From positions 1 to 49,452 of the IMG/VR virus record IMGVR_UViG_3300024975_000026: a stretch of DNA of 49,452 nt, one strand, 5' to 3'. This document shows positions 9,501-18,079 of this stretch, piece after piece. The notes below the pieces were generated by a model that saw nothing but the letters and a program-made list of their open reading frames with translations, searched no databases and had not been told where the DNA came from. Every line of letters begins with the position of its first letter. Position 1 is the stretch's first letter. The DNA is from a virus. A program made the position numbers and the translations under genes.

Positions 9501-11091
9501 TGGGCTTGAGCACCGTCAGCGTGTAGGTCTCGCCCGAGCGCAGCGTCACGTCGGCATCGAGCGTCACAGCGCCGGTGGTGGCGCTGTGGATGCGGCCGCC
9601 GAGGCGCTCACCGGCCTCCGAGGGATCCGCCACCTTGAACACGCTGCCGAGGCGCGCCAAGGCGCCGTCAGAGCCCACCTTGAAGCTGACCGTCTCGCCT
9701 TCGAGCTGTTCGCTGTACAGCGCCCAGCGGGCCATCCGCGCCGCCTGGCTGCGGCTCCAGCAGCCGATCAGCTGCAGCTCCAGCTCGCGCCAGCCGTACT
9801 TGGCCTCAAGCTCCGGGTCCACATAGACCTCGGGCACCCGCTTGCCGCTCTGCGCCAGGTCGTTGTAATAGCAGATGCAGGCCGAGTGCTTCACCTTCTC
9901 GCTCGTGTCCGAGTAGGTGAAGACGCCACCCTCTACGTTGGCCGGGGCGTAGGTCAGCTCGGTGTCGGCCGGGGCGTCCTGGCTGAAATCGATCGAGTCG
10001 GAGGCATAGAACACCATGCCCCTGAAGATCGCCGCCAGGTCTTGCAGCACCTTGTAGGCTTCTTCGCGGGTCTGCCAAACCACATGGCATTGGAAGCGCG
10101 GCTCGGTGCCGCCCCGGCCGTTGGGGATCTGCTCATCGCAGTACTGCCCGATCTGATACAGCCGCCACTTGTTGGTCAGCGCTGCGTTGACATAGCCGCC
10201 CAGGCCGAAGCGCGGGTGCGTGATGATGTCGTAGAGGATCCAGGCCGGGTTGCACGTCCACGCGATCTTGAACGTGCCGTCCCAGGCGCCCGAGTAGGTG
10301 CCCGTCATCGGGTCATAGTTCGTGGGCACCTTGCAGCGAATGCCCTGCCAGTCGAAGCTGACGACGGGGATGCGCCCGAAGTGCTGTGCATTCACCCGGA
10401 TCCAGGCGACGGCCGAGTTCGGGTAGCGCAGCTTGATCGACTGGATCTCGGTGTAGCTGTCCCAGCTGAAACGGTTTTGCACCGAGCTGTCCGGCGGCTC
10501 GGCGCTCAGGCGCTTGACGCGAATGTCCCAGGGCGCCGGCCCTGTCAACTGGATCCGCTTGGCCTTCTGGTACCGGCTCATCGCCTTGCCGTCCACGAAG
10601 CCCCGGTACTTCTCCACATAGCCCGTGCCGTCGCTCTGCACCTCGATCGACCATTCGAACGACGAGCCACTCAGGTTGCCGTTGCTCGTGTCCTGCTTGC
10701 TCAGCTGCGCGGCGCCAATCGTCACCCGCACCGAGTCCACGTTCGGGTTGGTGATGGTGCGCACCACGGGCGTGGCCGTGTTCACCTGGATGCCTACGCC
10801 CACCTCGTTTTGGACGGCACCGATGCCCGGCAGCGCGGCCTGGCCCTGCGTGCCCACGGTGTAGGCAAAGGCCACGTCACTGAAGTTGCGCGAGCCGTCA
10901 GCGTTCTCGATGGCCACGCCGTCGAGATAGACCGACTTCAGCCCGTTGGTCAGGCCCTGGCATTCGCCCTCGCCGATGAGGATCATCACCTCGGCGATCT
11001 GCGTCGATCGCAGCGTGTCTTTGTCCTCACGCGGCGAGCTGCCGCCGCCCTTCTTGGCCCCTTTCACGGGCCACTGCTGGCGCGCGGTCAC
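6574..11091 (-). CDS. Tail tip attachment / host specificity protein (lambda J-like)
   Basis: Central tail-tip and receptor-binding protein of 1505 residues; lambda J has 1132. The N-terminal half matches the J family (SPREDKDTLRS..IAEVMILIGEGE), followed by fibronectin-like segments. Near residues 1018-1045 there is a collagen-like stretch (GSPGSPGSPGSPGSPG). A Gly/Ser/Thr-rich, fibre-like C-terminal region follows and probably contacts the host surface. Translation starts at GTG, with a 4-nt GTGA overlap with the upstream tail gene I. The C-terminal part is the likely host-range determinant and looks like an added fibre module. Confidence 0.88.
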   Translation of the reverse strand: MTARQQWPVKGAKKGGGSSPREDKDTLRSTQIAEVMILIGEGECQGLTNGLKSVYLDGVAIENADGSRNFSDVAFAYTVGTQGQAALPGIGAVQNEVGVGIQVNTATPVVRTITNPNVDSVRVTIGAAQLSKQDTSNGNLSGSSFEWSIEVQSDGTGYVEKYRGFVDGKAMSRYQKAKRIQLTGPAPWDIRVKRLSAEPPDSSVQNRFSWDSYTEIQSIKLRYPNSAVAWIRVNAQHFGRIPVVSFDWQGIRCKVPTNYDPMTGTYSGAWDGTFKIAWTCNPAWILYDIITHPRFGLGGYVNAALTNKWRLYQIGQYCDEQIPNGRGGTEPRFQCHVVWQTREEAYKVLQDLAAIFRGMVFYASDSIDFSQDAPADTELTYAPANVEGGVFTYSDTSEKVKHSACICYYNDLAQSGKRVPEVYVDPELEAKYGWRELELQLIGCWSRSQAARMARWALYSEQLEGETVSFKVGSDGALARLGSVFKVADPSEAGERLGGRIHSATTGAVTLDADVTLRSGETYTLTVLKPNPAEPLRMLTEARVVTTAAGVRRTLEVGTPFSAAPGAQTVWLLESNMVAATTWRCISISEVKGKNQFELLGVAHNPSKYGHIESGLKLDVKPVSRLTTASPPLTAIDITESPYVDVANPRIRVSVAWEAPALGLRYRVTWRIANGPWATLPDTTSNTVDVDGLQTGLFEVFVQTINALGNVSPAFGDSLELTGELPRPADVTDLDGTVVFGGLLIDWTPYSAGIYRETRLLLGSDYATAVPIWAGAASSHVWAPPADGFYTIWAEHVDKAGRTSVTPTELAVGYVAATVPLLRLRTDAQAFAVNSLGVASPTSITLTAESQGLFGAFDWDVIAGTATLTVVDNVATLDYADMATDMVTIRASQGTQADAVTIHKLRDGVDGVAGVRLLLSNEVHVLAASSAGVVSSFAGAVTTVTIWLGLVNDTANWTISATPSSGVTAPLTYPGGVPTITVSAMSVDSGYVTVSATRSGYPTPDPVKFALAKSLAGPQGSTGLPGDTGSPGSPGSPGSPGSPGANGTRTAYPTAYLWALSIPTAPTGTSTYTWAGGGISAAPSGWSLTPGATPVPGYTLWAAEVTLTNTNTTPTDSIAWSSASVRASGSSGNAGDSARKAYTVILSSSSFGSGTRTSLGATSSPASNAWGLGEVWYASPPTVASNEAQWEINGIYVKATDTITWERPYLSFFKVGALSAITANLGTVTAGEINGLLIRTATSGRRVVINESSSNTARFYDDAGGGIELLAAIGPTSYGSTYALGDFGSITAGNTTIGLRGRSYSYIGVFGKSINGKGVEGDSNINDGVFGTTNSTSTDYAGVQGYNNVSAGCAVKGLATGGAIGVYSDANGNIAFKGEGAVSIAKGTATHDPYGTVNVTRDGGGGSGSYSYYGLTRNGQQPYGIGIDTANRLWFGVPTSGHNGVANTIQMALNFGGLQVTAGFGCNGKTPQAAYAVNGALTVANANDTLTNQLRAALIAAGICV

Positions 11092-11801
11092 AGCCCGCCC
11101 TCATTGGCGTACGGGTCTTCGGGCAACCACTCGGGCAGCGGCTGCGGGTCCAGCGGCAGCACCGGGCCGACGAACTCGCCACCGATCAGATCCACGGTGT
11201 CGATGCCGGCGCTGACCACCGCGCCACCAGTGATCACGCGGCCCGCGGTGTAGGGCACCGGCAGGCCCTGCTGACTCGTGTTGATCGCGCCGTCGAAAGC
11301 ATAGCTCGGTGTGCTCTCGGCCTTCACGTCGGGCCCGGCCTTGCGCTGCGGGCTGAGCAGTTGCACGATGCCGCCCAGGATCATTGCCTTGCCGATGGCG
11401 GCGCTAAACGAGAACGCGGCAAACTGCCCCACAAACAGGCCGAGCGGGTTCCAGGCGGTCAGGCCGATCAAGACCGCACCGAGAATGATCTGCCCAAGGC
11501 CAGACTTGGCCCCAGCCACCACCGGCACGATGCAGATGGCCTCACGGCGGCCCACCGGCGCCTCCAGCTGCTCTTCGGTGCGCGGCGCCTGGCCAGGCCG
11601 GCCCAGGAACACCCGGTAGCCCGGCTCGCTGTGGTCGATCAGGTGCTGGCCGAAGCCTGGCACCACCACGCTAAGCGCCTGCACGGCCTCGCGCACATTG
11701 GCCACGGCCAAGCGGTGCACGCGGCCGAACTGCTTGCCCAGCACGCCGTACAGACGCACCTCACGCAGCTGCTCGGCGCCGATCGCGGCGACCGCGCTCA
11801 T
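11088..11801 (-). CDS. Tail assembly protein (lambda I-like)
   Basis: A 237-residue protein in the slot and style of lambda I. The N-terminal part (VRLYGVLGKQFGRVHRLAV...EAVQALSVVVPGF) is the ubiquitin-like domain of the family. A glycine/alanine-rich hydrophobic pair of segments follows (near residues 100-150), then the C-terminal part leading to J. The ATG overlaps the stop of the K-like gene in an ATGA. It is needed for tail-tip assembly and is probably absent from the mature virion, as in lambda. Confidence 0.82.
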   Translation of the reverse strand: MSAVAAIGAEQLREVRLYGVLGKQFGRVHRLAVANVREAVQALSVVVPGFGQHLIDHSEPGYRVFLGRPGQAPRTEEQLEAPVGRREAICIVPVVAGAKSGLGQIILGAVLIGLTAWNPLGLFVGQFAAFSFSAAIGKAMILGGIVQLLSPQRKAGPDVKAESTPSYAFDGAINTSQQGLPVPYTAGRVITGGAVVSAGIDTVDLIGGEFVGPVLPLDPQPLPEWLPEDPYANEGGL

Positions 11802-12562
11802 GGCTGCGCGCCCAGCTGGCTCTGATGGCGCAGCAGCAACACGGCATGCCGGCGCCAGTAGCCGCCCCACACGTCGTGCCCGCTCAAGCGGCCGTAGTAG
11901 TGGTGGAGGATGCGCTGGCCGCCCACATAGATGGCCGCGTGGTTGGCCTGGTCGGCCGCCACCTGCATCACCACCACATCGTGCAGCTGCAGCGGCGTGT
12001 TGTCCGGGTCGCCCATGCGCACAAAGCCGGCCTCGGCGAAGTGCTTGCGGTACAGGTCATCACCGTGCTTCCACCAGTCGTTGCGCCGCTCGAAGTCGGG
12101 TAGCTCGATGGCCAGCACCTGGTGGTAGTAGTCCCGCACCAGCGTGTAGCAGTCCAGCGCGCCATGCTCGAACGGGCGGCCCACCAGCGGAATCTCTGCC
12201 TCCGGCTCGCTGCAGGTCCAGGCGCCGCCGGGCACTGCCACGATGTACCAAGGCAGGCCCGTCTGGTGGCACCCCAGGCGGTCGCGCACCGAGGGCGCAG
12301 CGCTGTCATCCGGGTGGCTGTGCACCACGGCCATCAGCGTGCCGTCGTCTTCCGCGCCAGCCCAGTCCTCGGGGTGAACCTGAAAGCTGTCCCTGCCCGA
12401 ACTGCTCACGTTGCGGCATCGCCGGTAGGTCAGCGAGCCGTCGATGCGCACCACCAGGCCGCACGCTTCGTTCGGATAAGCCTCTTGCGCGTGCTGAAGA
12501 ATCAGCTCGTGAAGCTCGGTGTGGATGGCATCGCCAACAGGGGCAGACAGGGCAGCAAACAT
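11798..12562 (-). CDS. Tail tip peptidase (lambda K-like): JAB/MPN and NlpC/P60 domains
   Basis: A two-domain tail-tip hydrolase of about 254 residues. The N-terminal JAB/MPN metalloprotease domain shows HSHPDDSAAPSVRD, the family's metal-binding H-x-H-P...D pattern. The C-terminal NlpC/P60 domain shows the catalytic Cys in LDCYTLVRDYY and the His in NHAAIYVGG. This fits peptidoglycan cutting at the tail tip plus processing of tail parts. The ATG at 12562 has GGGAG about 10 nt upstream; the ATG at 12571 is too close to that site. It is the first gene after the third late-promoter-like repeat. Confidence 0.85.
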   Translation of the reverse strand: MFAALSAPVGDAIHTELHELILQHAQEAYPNEACGLVVRIDGSLTYRRCRNVSSSGRDSFQVHPEDWAGAEDDGTLMAVVHSHPDDSAAPSVRDRLGCHQTGLPWYIVAVPGGAWTCSEPEAEIPLVGRPFEHGALDCYTLVRDYYHQVLAIELPDFERRNDWWKHGDDLYRKHFAEAGFVRMGDPDNTPLQLHDVVVMQVAADQANHAAIYVGGQRILHHYYGRLSGHDVWGGYWRRHAVLLLRHQSQLGAQP

Positions 12563-12591
12563 GGCCCGCATGCTCCCGCGCGCGCGGGCTG

Positions 12592-12615
12592 CGGGGTAGT
12601 TAAAACGGTTTACTT
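12592..12615 (-). promoter_or_regulatory. Late control element, copy 1 (before tail tip genes)
   Basis: A 24-bp sequence with core GTTAAAACGGTTTACTT (plus strand). It differs at one base from the copies at 22131 and 32240. It contains an imperfect 12-bp dyad (TAAAACGGTTTA). It begins right at the stop of the L-like gene and ends about 20-30 nt before the K-like start. Its spacing and triplication make it a candidate activator-dependent late promoter. Confidence 0.65.
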
Positions 12616-13325
12616 CAGACCTGGCGAACGATGCCTGCGCCCGGGAATCCGCCGAAGGGCAGCTCGCCATCGGGCCAGGTACGCAGCCTGCAGCCGCTCA
12701 GCAGGTGCGAGCATCTGTCCTGGGCCATGTCGCTGGTGGGCGTGTCATCGGCCTTGGCCACGGCGCCGCCGGTGTAGCCGCAGTCAGCGCCACGGTAGCG
12801 CCAGCTGCAGGAGTTGGCCATGATCTGGCGGCGCGGCAGCATCACCCCGGCCACGTCCATCGCGCTGGCCAGCTCGTACTCCACCAGCATCTTGTTGCGG
12901 CTGCGCTGGCGGTCCAGCGACCACACGTCATCGGGGTACTCAGAGTACGGGTCGGCGTGTGGGTTGCCCGCGGTGAAGTTCACGGCGTCGAGGTACTTCG
13001 CCAGCGTTCGCTTGCGCGTCAACTTGGCGCCCTTGAGGCCCTTGTACTCGCGTATCAACACACCGATCAGCCCCAGCACATTGCTCACCCGCAGCACCGG
13101 CCGGGCCAGCGGGCCATCGGCCGCCTGCTTGAAGCCTTCCGCCTCGATCGGGAACGGCTGGTATTCCTGGCCCTGCCAGATCACCGGTTGCAGCAGTTCG
13201 TTCGTGCCGGCATGGAAGCGCAGCACCTCGCCGCCCAGCTCGGTGGCATCGAGCACAAACAGCTCGATGATCGCGCTGTGCTCCAGCGTGGCGATGTCCT
13301 TGGGGATCTTGGTCGTGATGGTCAT
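12615..13325 (-). CDS. Minor tail protein (lambda L-like)
   Basis: A 236-residue tail-tip protein. The C-terminal half has the spaced cysteines of the L family (NSCSWRYRGADCGYTG ... DRCSHLLSGCRLR). In lambda L these bind an iron-sulphur cluster. The N-terminal domain (IIELFVLDAT...FHAGTN) is also typical. It is followed immediately by the copy-1 late element. The start overlaps the stop of the M-like gene by 4 nt. Confidence 0.87.
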   Translation of the reverse strand: MTITTKIPKDIATLEHSAIIELFVLDATELGGEVLRFHAGTNELLQPVIWQGQEYQPFPIEAEGFKQAADGPLARPVLRVSNVLGLIGVLIREYKGLKGAKLTRKRTLAKYLDAVNFTAGNPHADPYSEYPDDVWSLDRQRSRNKMLVEYELASAMDVAGVMLPRRQIMANSCSWRYRGADCGYTGGAVAKADDTPTSDMAQDRCSHLLSGCRLRTWPDGELPFGGFPGAGIVRQV

Positions 13326-13663
13326 GGCTCAAACACCTGCTCAAACTTGGCGTTGATCGTGTCCTGCCCAATCGTGTCGGTGATCGAGCGGCGCACCGAG
13401 GTGCACTTGAACTTCAGCAGCACCGTCTGCCGGGGCGGCGTCCAGTCAAAGGTCTTCCAGCCCAGGCCGTCTTTCAAGAAGGCATAGATCTCGTCGGCGA
13501 TCGGTGTCTCGGCGTGGTCGAACACCACGTCCCAGAACTGCTTGTTCGGGTTCAGGCCGTCAGGTGCCCGCTGCTCGTAGCCGTCGCCGAACGACGTGGC
13601 CACCACGCTCGGGCGCAGGTCCAGCGCGGTGCCTGGTGATTCAACCCACAGGAACTCAGCCAC
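13322..13663 (-). CDS. Minor tail protein (lambda M-like)
   Basis: A 113-residue protein in the lambda M slot between the tape measure and L. It shows the family features SFGDGYEQRAPDGLN near the N-terminus, WTPP in the middle, and a C-terminal VRRSITDTIGQDTINAKFEQVFEP segment. It is expected to link the tape measure region to the tail tip. It starts 3 nt after the stop of the tape measure gene. Confidence 0.82.
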   Translation of the reverse strand: MAEFLWVESPGTALDLRPSVVATSFGDGYEQRAPDGLNPNKQFWDVVFDHAETPIADEIYAFLKDGLGWKTFDWTPPRQTVLLKFKCTSVRRSITDTIGQDTINAKFEQVFEP

Positions 13664-13665
13664 GG

Positions 13666-16629
13666 TCAGCCCCTTTCAGCCAGGATGCCGCCCGGGCGGC
13701 TGTGCTCGACGGCCCAGTTGTCGATCGCGCTCGTCATGCGCCGGTCCAGATCGTCGCCTGCACGCTGCAGCGCCGAGCCGTCGCCCTGGGCTCCGGTGAT
13801 CGTCACATTGCTGTTCACCACTACGCCACCACCCACGGCGCGACCGCCAGCGCGGCCCAAGTTCTGCACGTGCCGAGGGTCATCCTCGGTCAGCACTTCC
13901 TCGCCCTTGAGCAAAACGGCCAGTTCCTCATTCGAGCGCAGGCCCATGCCCGAGATCCCGCCCGCGTGATAGCGCGGCGCCCCGGCCAGCGCAGTGGCCA
14001 GTGCCAGACCCGAGGCCGACATCGCCCGGCCGCCGCCCGTGCCCACGACGCCACCGGTGTGGAAGAAGCTGGCCACGAACTGGATGCCCTTCGACAGCCA
14101 GTCTCCTCCTCCGCCGCCGCCCTTGGGCAGCAGCGAGTTGGCGAGCTGCTCGCCCAGGCGCTGGCCAATGACGTTCAGGGCGGACCGCACCACATTGCCC
14201 AGAAAGGTCTTGAAGGCGTCGCCAGCCGTTTTGGCGCCCGTAGCGATGTCGCTGAACATCTGACCGAAGCCACTGCTGATGCTGCCGCGCACAGTCTTGG
14301 TCAGATCGGTGGTGTGGTCCTGCAGCTGCTCGATGTCGAGCAGCAAGCCATCGATCACATTGCGCTCTGCATCCGTCCTGGCCAATGCACGCAGCGCTTC
14401 AAGCAGCGCGCGCAGCTGCGGCAGCGCCTTGTCGCGAGCCTCAAACTTGCGTTGCTCCGCCTCCTGCGTGGTGATCGCGCCCTGCTGTACCTGAAGGTCG
14501 AGCGCTCGCTCAGCGAGCATCAGGGCATCGGTAGATTCAGACCACTGGGCGCGCAAAGATGCGAACTTACCGGCATCAGTCTGGTTTTCAATTGCTTTCG
14601 AGCCTTCGCGGCCCAGTGCCTCAAGCTGCCGGACGATGCTGGCTTTGGCGGCAGGATCCAACGTCAGTGCAAGCCGCAGCTTCAGATCTCGCTGCAGCTC
14701 GGCCACCTGTTGACGAATGGCCGCGACCTTTGCCTGTGCCTCAGCTTCAGCTCGGGCAATCGGATCCGTCAAGCGGCTGGCATCTGTGGCGGCGTTCTCG
14801 GCCGCGAACTGGCGCACCTGGGTGAAAGCTTGTTGCCACACCTGAGCCCAGGCCTGCGCCTGCTCACGGCTCTCATTGAGCGCGGCGGCCGCCACGATCG
14901 CCCGGCCTTGTGCCCCGGCCTGGGCGATGCGGCCGCGCACTGCATCAAGCTCCCCATTGAGCTGCTCAAGCGTTGCCTTCTGTGCCTCGGTCTCCAAAGA
15001 GGTGCCGGGCTTCTGGGCGGCGGCCAGCTCGATGCGCCGCTTGACGTTGGCTTGCTGCGCGGCCAGGCGGCGCAGCTCGATGTTGTTGAGATCGGTGCTG
15101 TGCTGCTCCTCCGAAAGCAGTCCCTTGGCATGGGCCAGCTCCAGCGCGCCTTGCTCTGCATCCAGGGCGGCGTTTCGCTGCTGCAGCAAGCGGGCGGCGC
15201 CGGCCTCATTGGTCTTGGCCAGCGCGTCCTGGAACTGCTTTTGCTCCTGCTTGATCAAGGCGTTTTCGGCCTGCAGCGCTGCCGCGTTCTCGCTCCCCCG
15301 CAGCATGTCGCGGTTCAGCGTGGTCACCTCGGCTTCACGCTGCGCCACCATGTCAGCACCGCCCTTGCGCGGGCCGCCATAGGGCCCGATGGACGGCCTG
15401 TCGCCGGCAGCGCGGCGGGCCATCTCCAGGCGCTCCTGGGCCGCAGCCAGCGCCTGCTCAGGCGTCAGCGCGCGGCCAATGCCCTTGATGGCATCGGCGG
15501 TGTCGCCCACCACCTTCTTGACGGCGTTCCATGCCCGCTCAAGCAACCCGATGGCCGGCACGGCGCGCTGTTCCATCGTGGCGGTCAGCTTGTCCAGCAC
15601 CAGGCGCATGGCCTCTTGCTCGCGGCCAGCCGCCTCCAAGCTGCGCACATGCTTGAACTCTTCGGCGGTCAGGAAGTTGTAGGCCCGGTTTTGCTTGGCC
15701 GCCCAGTCGGCCACCCCGTTGCCCAGCGCCTCAAAGTCCCTGATCTGCTCATCTGCCGACTTGCCGGTGAGCTTGCTCAGCGCCACGGCTGCACGGCCGG
15801 CGCTATCGAGCGTCGAGCCCAGGAAGGTGCCCGTCTCAACAGCCGCCAACAACGCAGTGCGCACGGCACCCACGCTCACTTGCTGGGCGGCGCCGATCGA
15901 CCTGGCCGAGCGGTCAATGGTGCCGGCCGTCACGCCTGCAATGTTGCCCGTCAGCGCCAGGCTCTTGTTCAGCGCATCGCTTTGCAGCGCGCCCTGCAGC
16001 GCCTGGTACGCCACAGTGCCAAGCGCGCCCGCCACGCCCAAGATCAGCACGCGGGCCGGCGTGAACACGTTCATCAGCGCCTGGAGCGCCTTGCCCGCGC
16101 CGCCATAGATATCGATGAGCTGGCCGCCCTGCTGCAGCGCCACGTAGAACGGGCTCTGGCCCGTGGCCAGGCCGACGCTGATATCCGTCAGCTGAGGCCC
16201 CAGCATGCGTGCCTGGTTGGTGGCGATGTTGGCTTGCTTCTGGATCGCCCGTTGGGCGTCGGCCGCTTCCTTGGCGGCAACGCGCTGGGCAGCTGCTGTG
16301 GCCTTGGCCAGGCGCTGCTCTTCGGCGGCCTGGGCGCGCTTGGCGTCCATTGCCTGCTGCGCGGCAGCTTTGGCAGCGGCAGCCTGCTCGGCCTCGGCGG
16401 CCTTCTTGGCGGCCGTCACCTCCTTGGCCGCCGCCTTCTCTGCGTCCGAGACTCGCTTGATGCGCGCCTCGGTCTGGTCCAGGCCCTTGTTCAGGGCGGC
16501 AGTCGGCGCAGTGGGCGCGGTCGCACTGCCGAGGCTGCTGAACTCCGCTTTGAACGACCGCAAAGACTTAAGCGCATCGTCCAGCAGCAAGCTGAGCTTG
16601 TATTTGACTTCCAGCTCTTTGTTGCTCAT
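13666..16629 (-). CDS. Tail tape measure protein
   Basis: A 987-residue protein that sets tail length. The long central region is alpha-helical and Ala/Glu/Gln/Lys-rich with coiled-coil character (EKAAAKEVTAAKKAAEAEQA). A hydrophobic segment near residues 195-225 matches the tape-measure family's membrane-interacting part. The C-terminus has the lambda-H-like SISSGFGQMFSDI and a glycine-rich end. By the rough lambda ratio of 0.15 nm per residue, a tail of about 150 nm is expected. It is the longest gene of the tail shaft block and starts 12 nt after the frameshift extension ends. Confidence 0.9.
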   Translation of the reverse strand: MSNKELEVKYKLSLLLDDALKSLRSFKAEFSSLGSATAPTAPTAALNKGLDQTEARIKRVSDAEKAAAKEVTAAKKAAEAEQAAAAKAAAQQAMDAKRAQAAEEQRLAKATAAAQRVAAKEAADAQRAIQKQANIATNQARMLGPQLTDISVGLATGQSPFYVALQQGGQLIDIYGGAGKALQALMNVFTPARVLILGVAGALGTVAYQALQGALQSDALNKSLALTGNIAGVTAGTIDRSARSIGAAQQVSVGAVRTALLAAVETGTFLGSTLDSAGRAAVALSKLTGKSADEQIRDFEALGNGVADWAAKQNRAYNFLTAEEFKHVRSLEAAGREQEAMRLVLDKLTATMEQRAVPAIGLLERAWNAVKKVVGDTADAIKGIGRALTPEQALAAAQERLEMARRAAGDRPSIGPYGGPRKGGADMVAQREAEVTTLNRDMLRGSENAAALQAENALIKQEQKQFQDALAKTNEAGAARLLQQRNAALDAEQGALELAHAKGLLSEEQHSTDLNNIELRRLAAQQANVKRRIELAAAQKPGTSLETEAQKATLEQLNGELDAVRGRIAQAGAQGRAIVAAAALNESREQAQAWAQVWQQAFTQVRQFAAENAATDASRLTDPIARAEAEAQAKVAAIRQQVAELQRDLKLRLALTLDPAAKASIVRQLEALGREGSKAIENQTDAGKFASLRAQWSESTDALMLAERALDLQVQQGAITTQEAEQRKFEARDKALPQLRALLEALRALARTDAERNVIDGLLLDIEQLQDHTTDLTKTVRGSISSGFGQMFSDIATGAKTAGDAFKTFLGNVVRSALNVIGQRLGEQLANSLLPKGGGGGGDWLSKGIQFVASFFHTGGVVGTGGGRAMSASGLALATALAGAPRYHAGGISGMGLRSNEELAVLLKGEEVLTEDDPRHVQNLGRAGGRAVGGGVVVNSNVTITGAQGDGSALQRAGDDLDRRMTSAIDNWAVEHSRPGGILAERG

Positions 16630-16641
16630 GGTGGGCTCGGG

Positions 16642-17309
16642 TCAGTCTTCCAGCAGCTGCAGCGCGTCGGCCAGTGGCTCGCCCCCAAGCCAGGCCAGGC
16701 GCGGCGCGATCACCTGCCACCGCAGGGCACGCCGCTCGCGCTCGTAGCTCAAGCGCAGGTAGTCGGTGAACTGGGCCAGGGTGTAGCCCATGATGTCGGC
16801 GTGGCGGTGGCCGTGCGCGGTCAACTGCTCGAAGGCGCTGGGCCAGTCGAGGTGGCTGACTGCGGATCCGCCGCCCCGGTGCCGCCGGGCAGGGCCAGGC
16901 CTTGCGCCAGGTCGCGCAGCGGCTGGAGCATCCGGGTAAAAAAATCCGCGTTCACCTCCACGCTCAGCAGCAGCAGCGCCAGCAGGCGATCGGGCAGCAG
17001 CGCGCCCACAAAGGCCTCGGGCTGGCGTGTGCACACCGCCACGATGCTCTTCACAGCCTGGCTGTGCCGGGCCAGCACGCCCCATAGCCAGCTCACCAGG
17101 GCCAGCTTGTCGGCGTCGGCTAGCTCAGCCCCGTTGATGGCGGCAATGGCTGCACCTGGTGCGGCCGCCAGCTCGTCGTGCAGCGGCGCCGTGAAGGCCA
17201 GCAGTTGCAGGATCTGGTCCATGTCGGCCGTGCGCACCACTACTTCGGTGCCGTCCACGTCCAGCTCGCGCACCAGCGGCGCAATGAAGGTGATAGAGAC
17301 CTTGCTCAT
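16642..17309 (-). CDS. Tail assembly chaperone, frameshifted GT-type fusion
   Basis: Product of a predicted -1 ribosomal frameshift at 16938..16944. The first 124 codons are those of the short chaperone. The ribosome then enters the -1 frame at FF|YPDAPAAARPG and reads 98 more residues to the stop at 16642, giving about 222 residues. The extension has a flexible Pro/Gly/Arg linker and then an ordered helical part (HLDWPSAFEQLTAHGH...GYTLAQFTDYLRL) like the T domain of siphovirus chaperones. The long form normally bridges tape measure and tube protein. The frame relation (-1) and the intact second frame are seen directly; the frameshift itself is inferred. Confidence 0.75.
16821..17309 (-). 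CDS. Tail assembly chaperone, short form (lambda G-like)
   Basis: A 162-residue protein made when no frameshift occurs. It begins MSKVSITFIAPLVRELDVDG, overlaps the tube gene by an ATGA, and ends with a low-complexity tail (STSTGPAPSSS). It coats the tape measure protein during tail assembly and is lost from the virion. Position, size and a slippery heptamer inside the gene identify it rather than clear sequence similarity. Confidence 0.75.
   Translation of the reverse strand: MSKVSITFIAPLVRELDVDGTEVVVRTADMDQILQLLAFTAPLHDELAAAPGAAIAAINGAELADADKLALVSWLWGVLARHSQAVKSIVAVCTRQPEAFVGALLPDRLLALLLLSVEVNADFFTRMLQPLRDLAQGLALPGGTGAADPQSATSTGPAPSSS
16938..16944 (-). other. Slippery heptamer for -1 frameshift (T_TTT_TTT)
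   Basis: Seven consecutive T on the minus strand lie in the zero-frame register T_TTT_TTT (codons GAT TTT TTT ACC). This is the exact pattern that permits both tRNAs to slip back one base. The downstream -1 frame stays open for 98 codons. It is the counterpart of the lambda G/T slippery site. Confidence 0.75.
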
Positions 17310-18070
17310 GCTGCCGCCTGCGTCCAGCTCCAATACTGGCCCTCGGCCGAGGCTGCCGAGCGCGTCAGGTCCACCAGCATCGCGCCCTCCAGATCCCAAT
17401 CCAGATAGTCATTGGTGATCAGGTCCAGCGCCTTGGTCGGGTCGAAGCGCACGCGGAACACGTCGCAGATGCCTCGCTTGTTGCCGTCGTCGGTGTTCAC
17501 GCCGTCGAGCCGCACGAAGTACTCCGCGTTGGGCGCCTTGAACGCGCCGATCACATCCACAGATCCCGGCGTGAAGTCGGCCTTGAACGGTTGCACGTAG
17601 GGCCCGCCGGCCGTCAGGTCTTTGAGGGTGATTGCGCCCGCGAACGCATCCAGGTCATAGTTCGCCGGGGTGGCCAGGACCTTGGGCGCGCCCGTGCTGT
17701 CCTTGATCACCACGGCAGAAACGTTCTTGGCTGGCAACACCAGCATGTCGCCCACGGCCGCACCGGTGGGCAGCACGTAGCCGGCGACTGCGGCACCAGC
17801 GGCCACCGAAGCCGACACGCCCAGCGTGGCCAGCGCGAAGTTCTCCTTGTTGAACTCGTCGCCCACCAGCTGCAGCTTGCCGCCCTGGCCCCGCGTGAGC
17901 CGGCGAAATGGCAGGCGGTTGCCCGTCTGCGATTCATTGCGCTCGACGGTATCGACGGTCTGGGTGACCTTGCAGATCGACGCATTGCCGAACTGCCGGA
18001 AGATGCCCGGCAAGCCCGAGGACAAGCGCGGTGCGATATAGACTTTTCCTTGACCAGAAAAACCAGGCAT
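17306..18070 (-). CDS. Major tail tube protein
   Basis: A 254-residue protein at the tube position, just upstream of the tail chaperones. It begins MPGFSGQGKVYIAPR and has beta-rich, Gly/Ala/Val-rich sequence with a central Ig-like looking part (LPAKNVSAVVIKDSTGAPK). The C-terminal region (NEYFVRLDGV-like, DVFRVRFDPTKALDLI) resembles tube proteins of Mu-like siphoviruses. No sheath gene is present anywhere, which supports a non-contractile tail. It starts after a good GGAGAA site. Confidence 0.78.
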   Translation of the reverse strand: MPGFSGQGKVYIAPRLSSGLPGIFRQFGNASICKVTQTVDTVERNESQTGNRLPFRRLTRGQGGKLQLVGDEFNKENFALATLGVSASVAAGAAVAGYVLPTGAAVGDMLVLPAKNVSAVVIKDSTGAPKVLATPANYDLDAFAGAITLKDLTAGGPYVQPFKADFTPGSVDVIGAFKAPNAEYFVRLDGVNTDDGNKRGICDVFRVRFDPTKALDLITNDYLDWDLEGAMLVDLTRSAASAEGQYWSWTQAAA

Positions 18071-18079
18071 GGTGTTCTC

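Noticed and set aside
9259-11253. Long plus-strand open frame opposite the J gene
   Set aside because: Antisense to a clear J-type gene, with His/Arg/Ala-rich composition typical of high-GC shadow frames.
13504-17418. 1304-codon plus-strand open frame opposite the tape measure gene
   Set aside because: It spans several well-supported minus-strand genes and has no recognisable domain.
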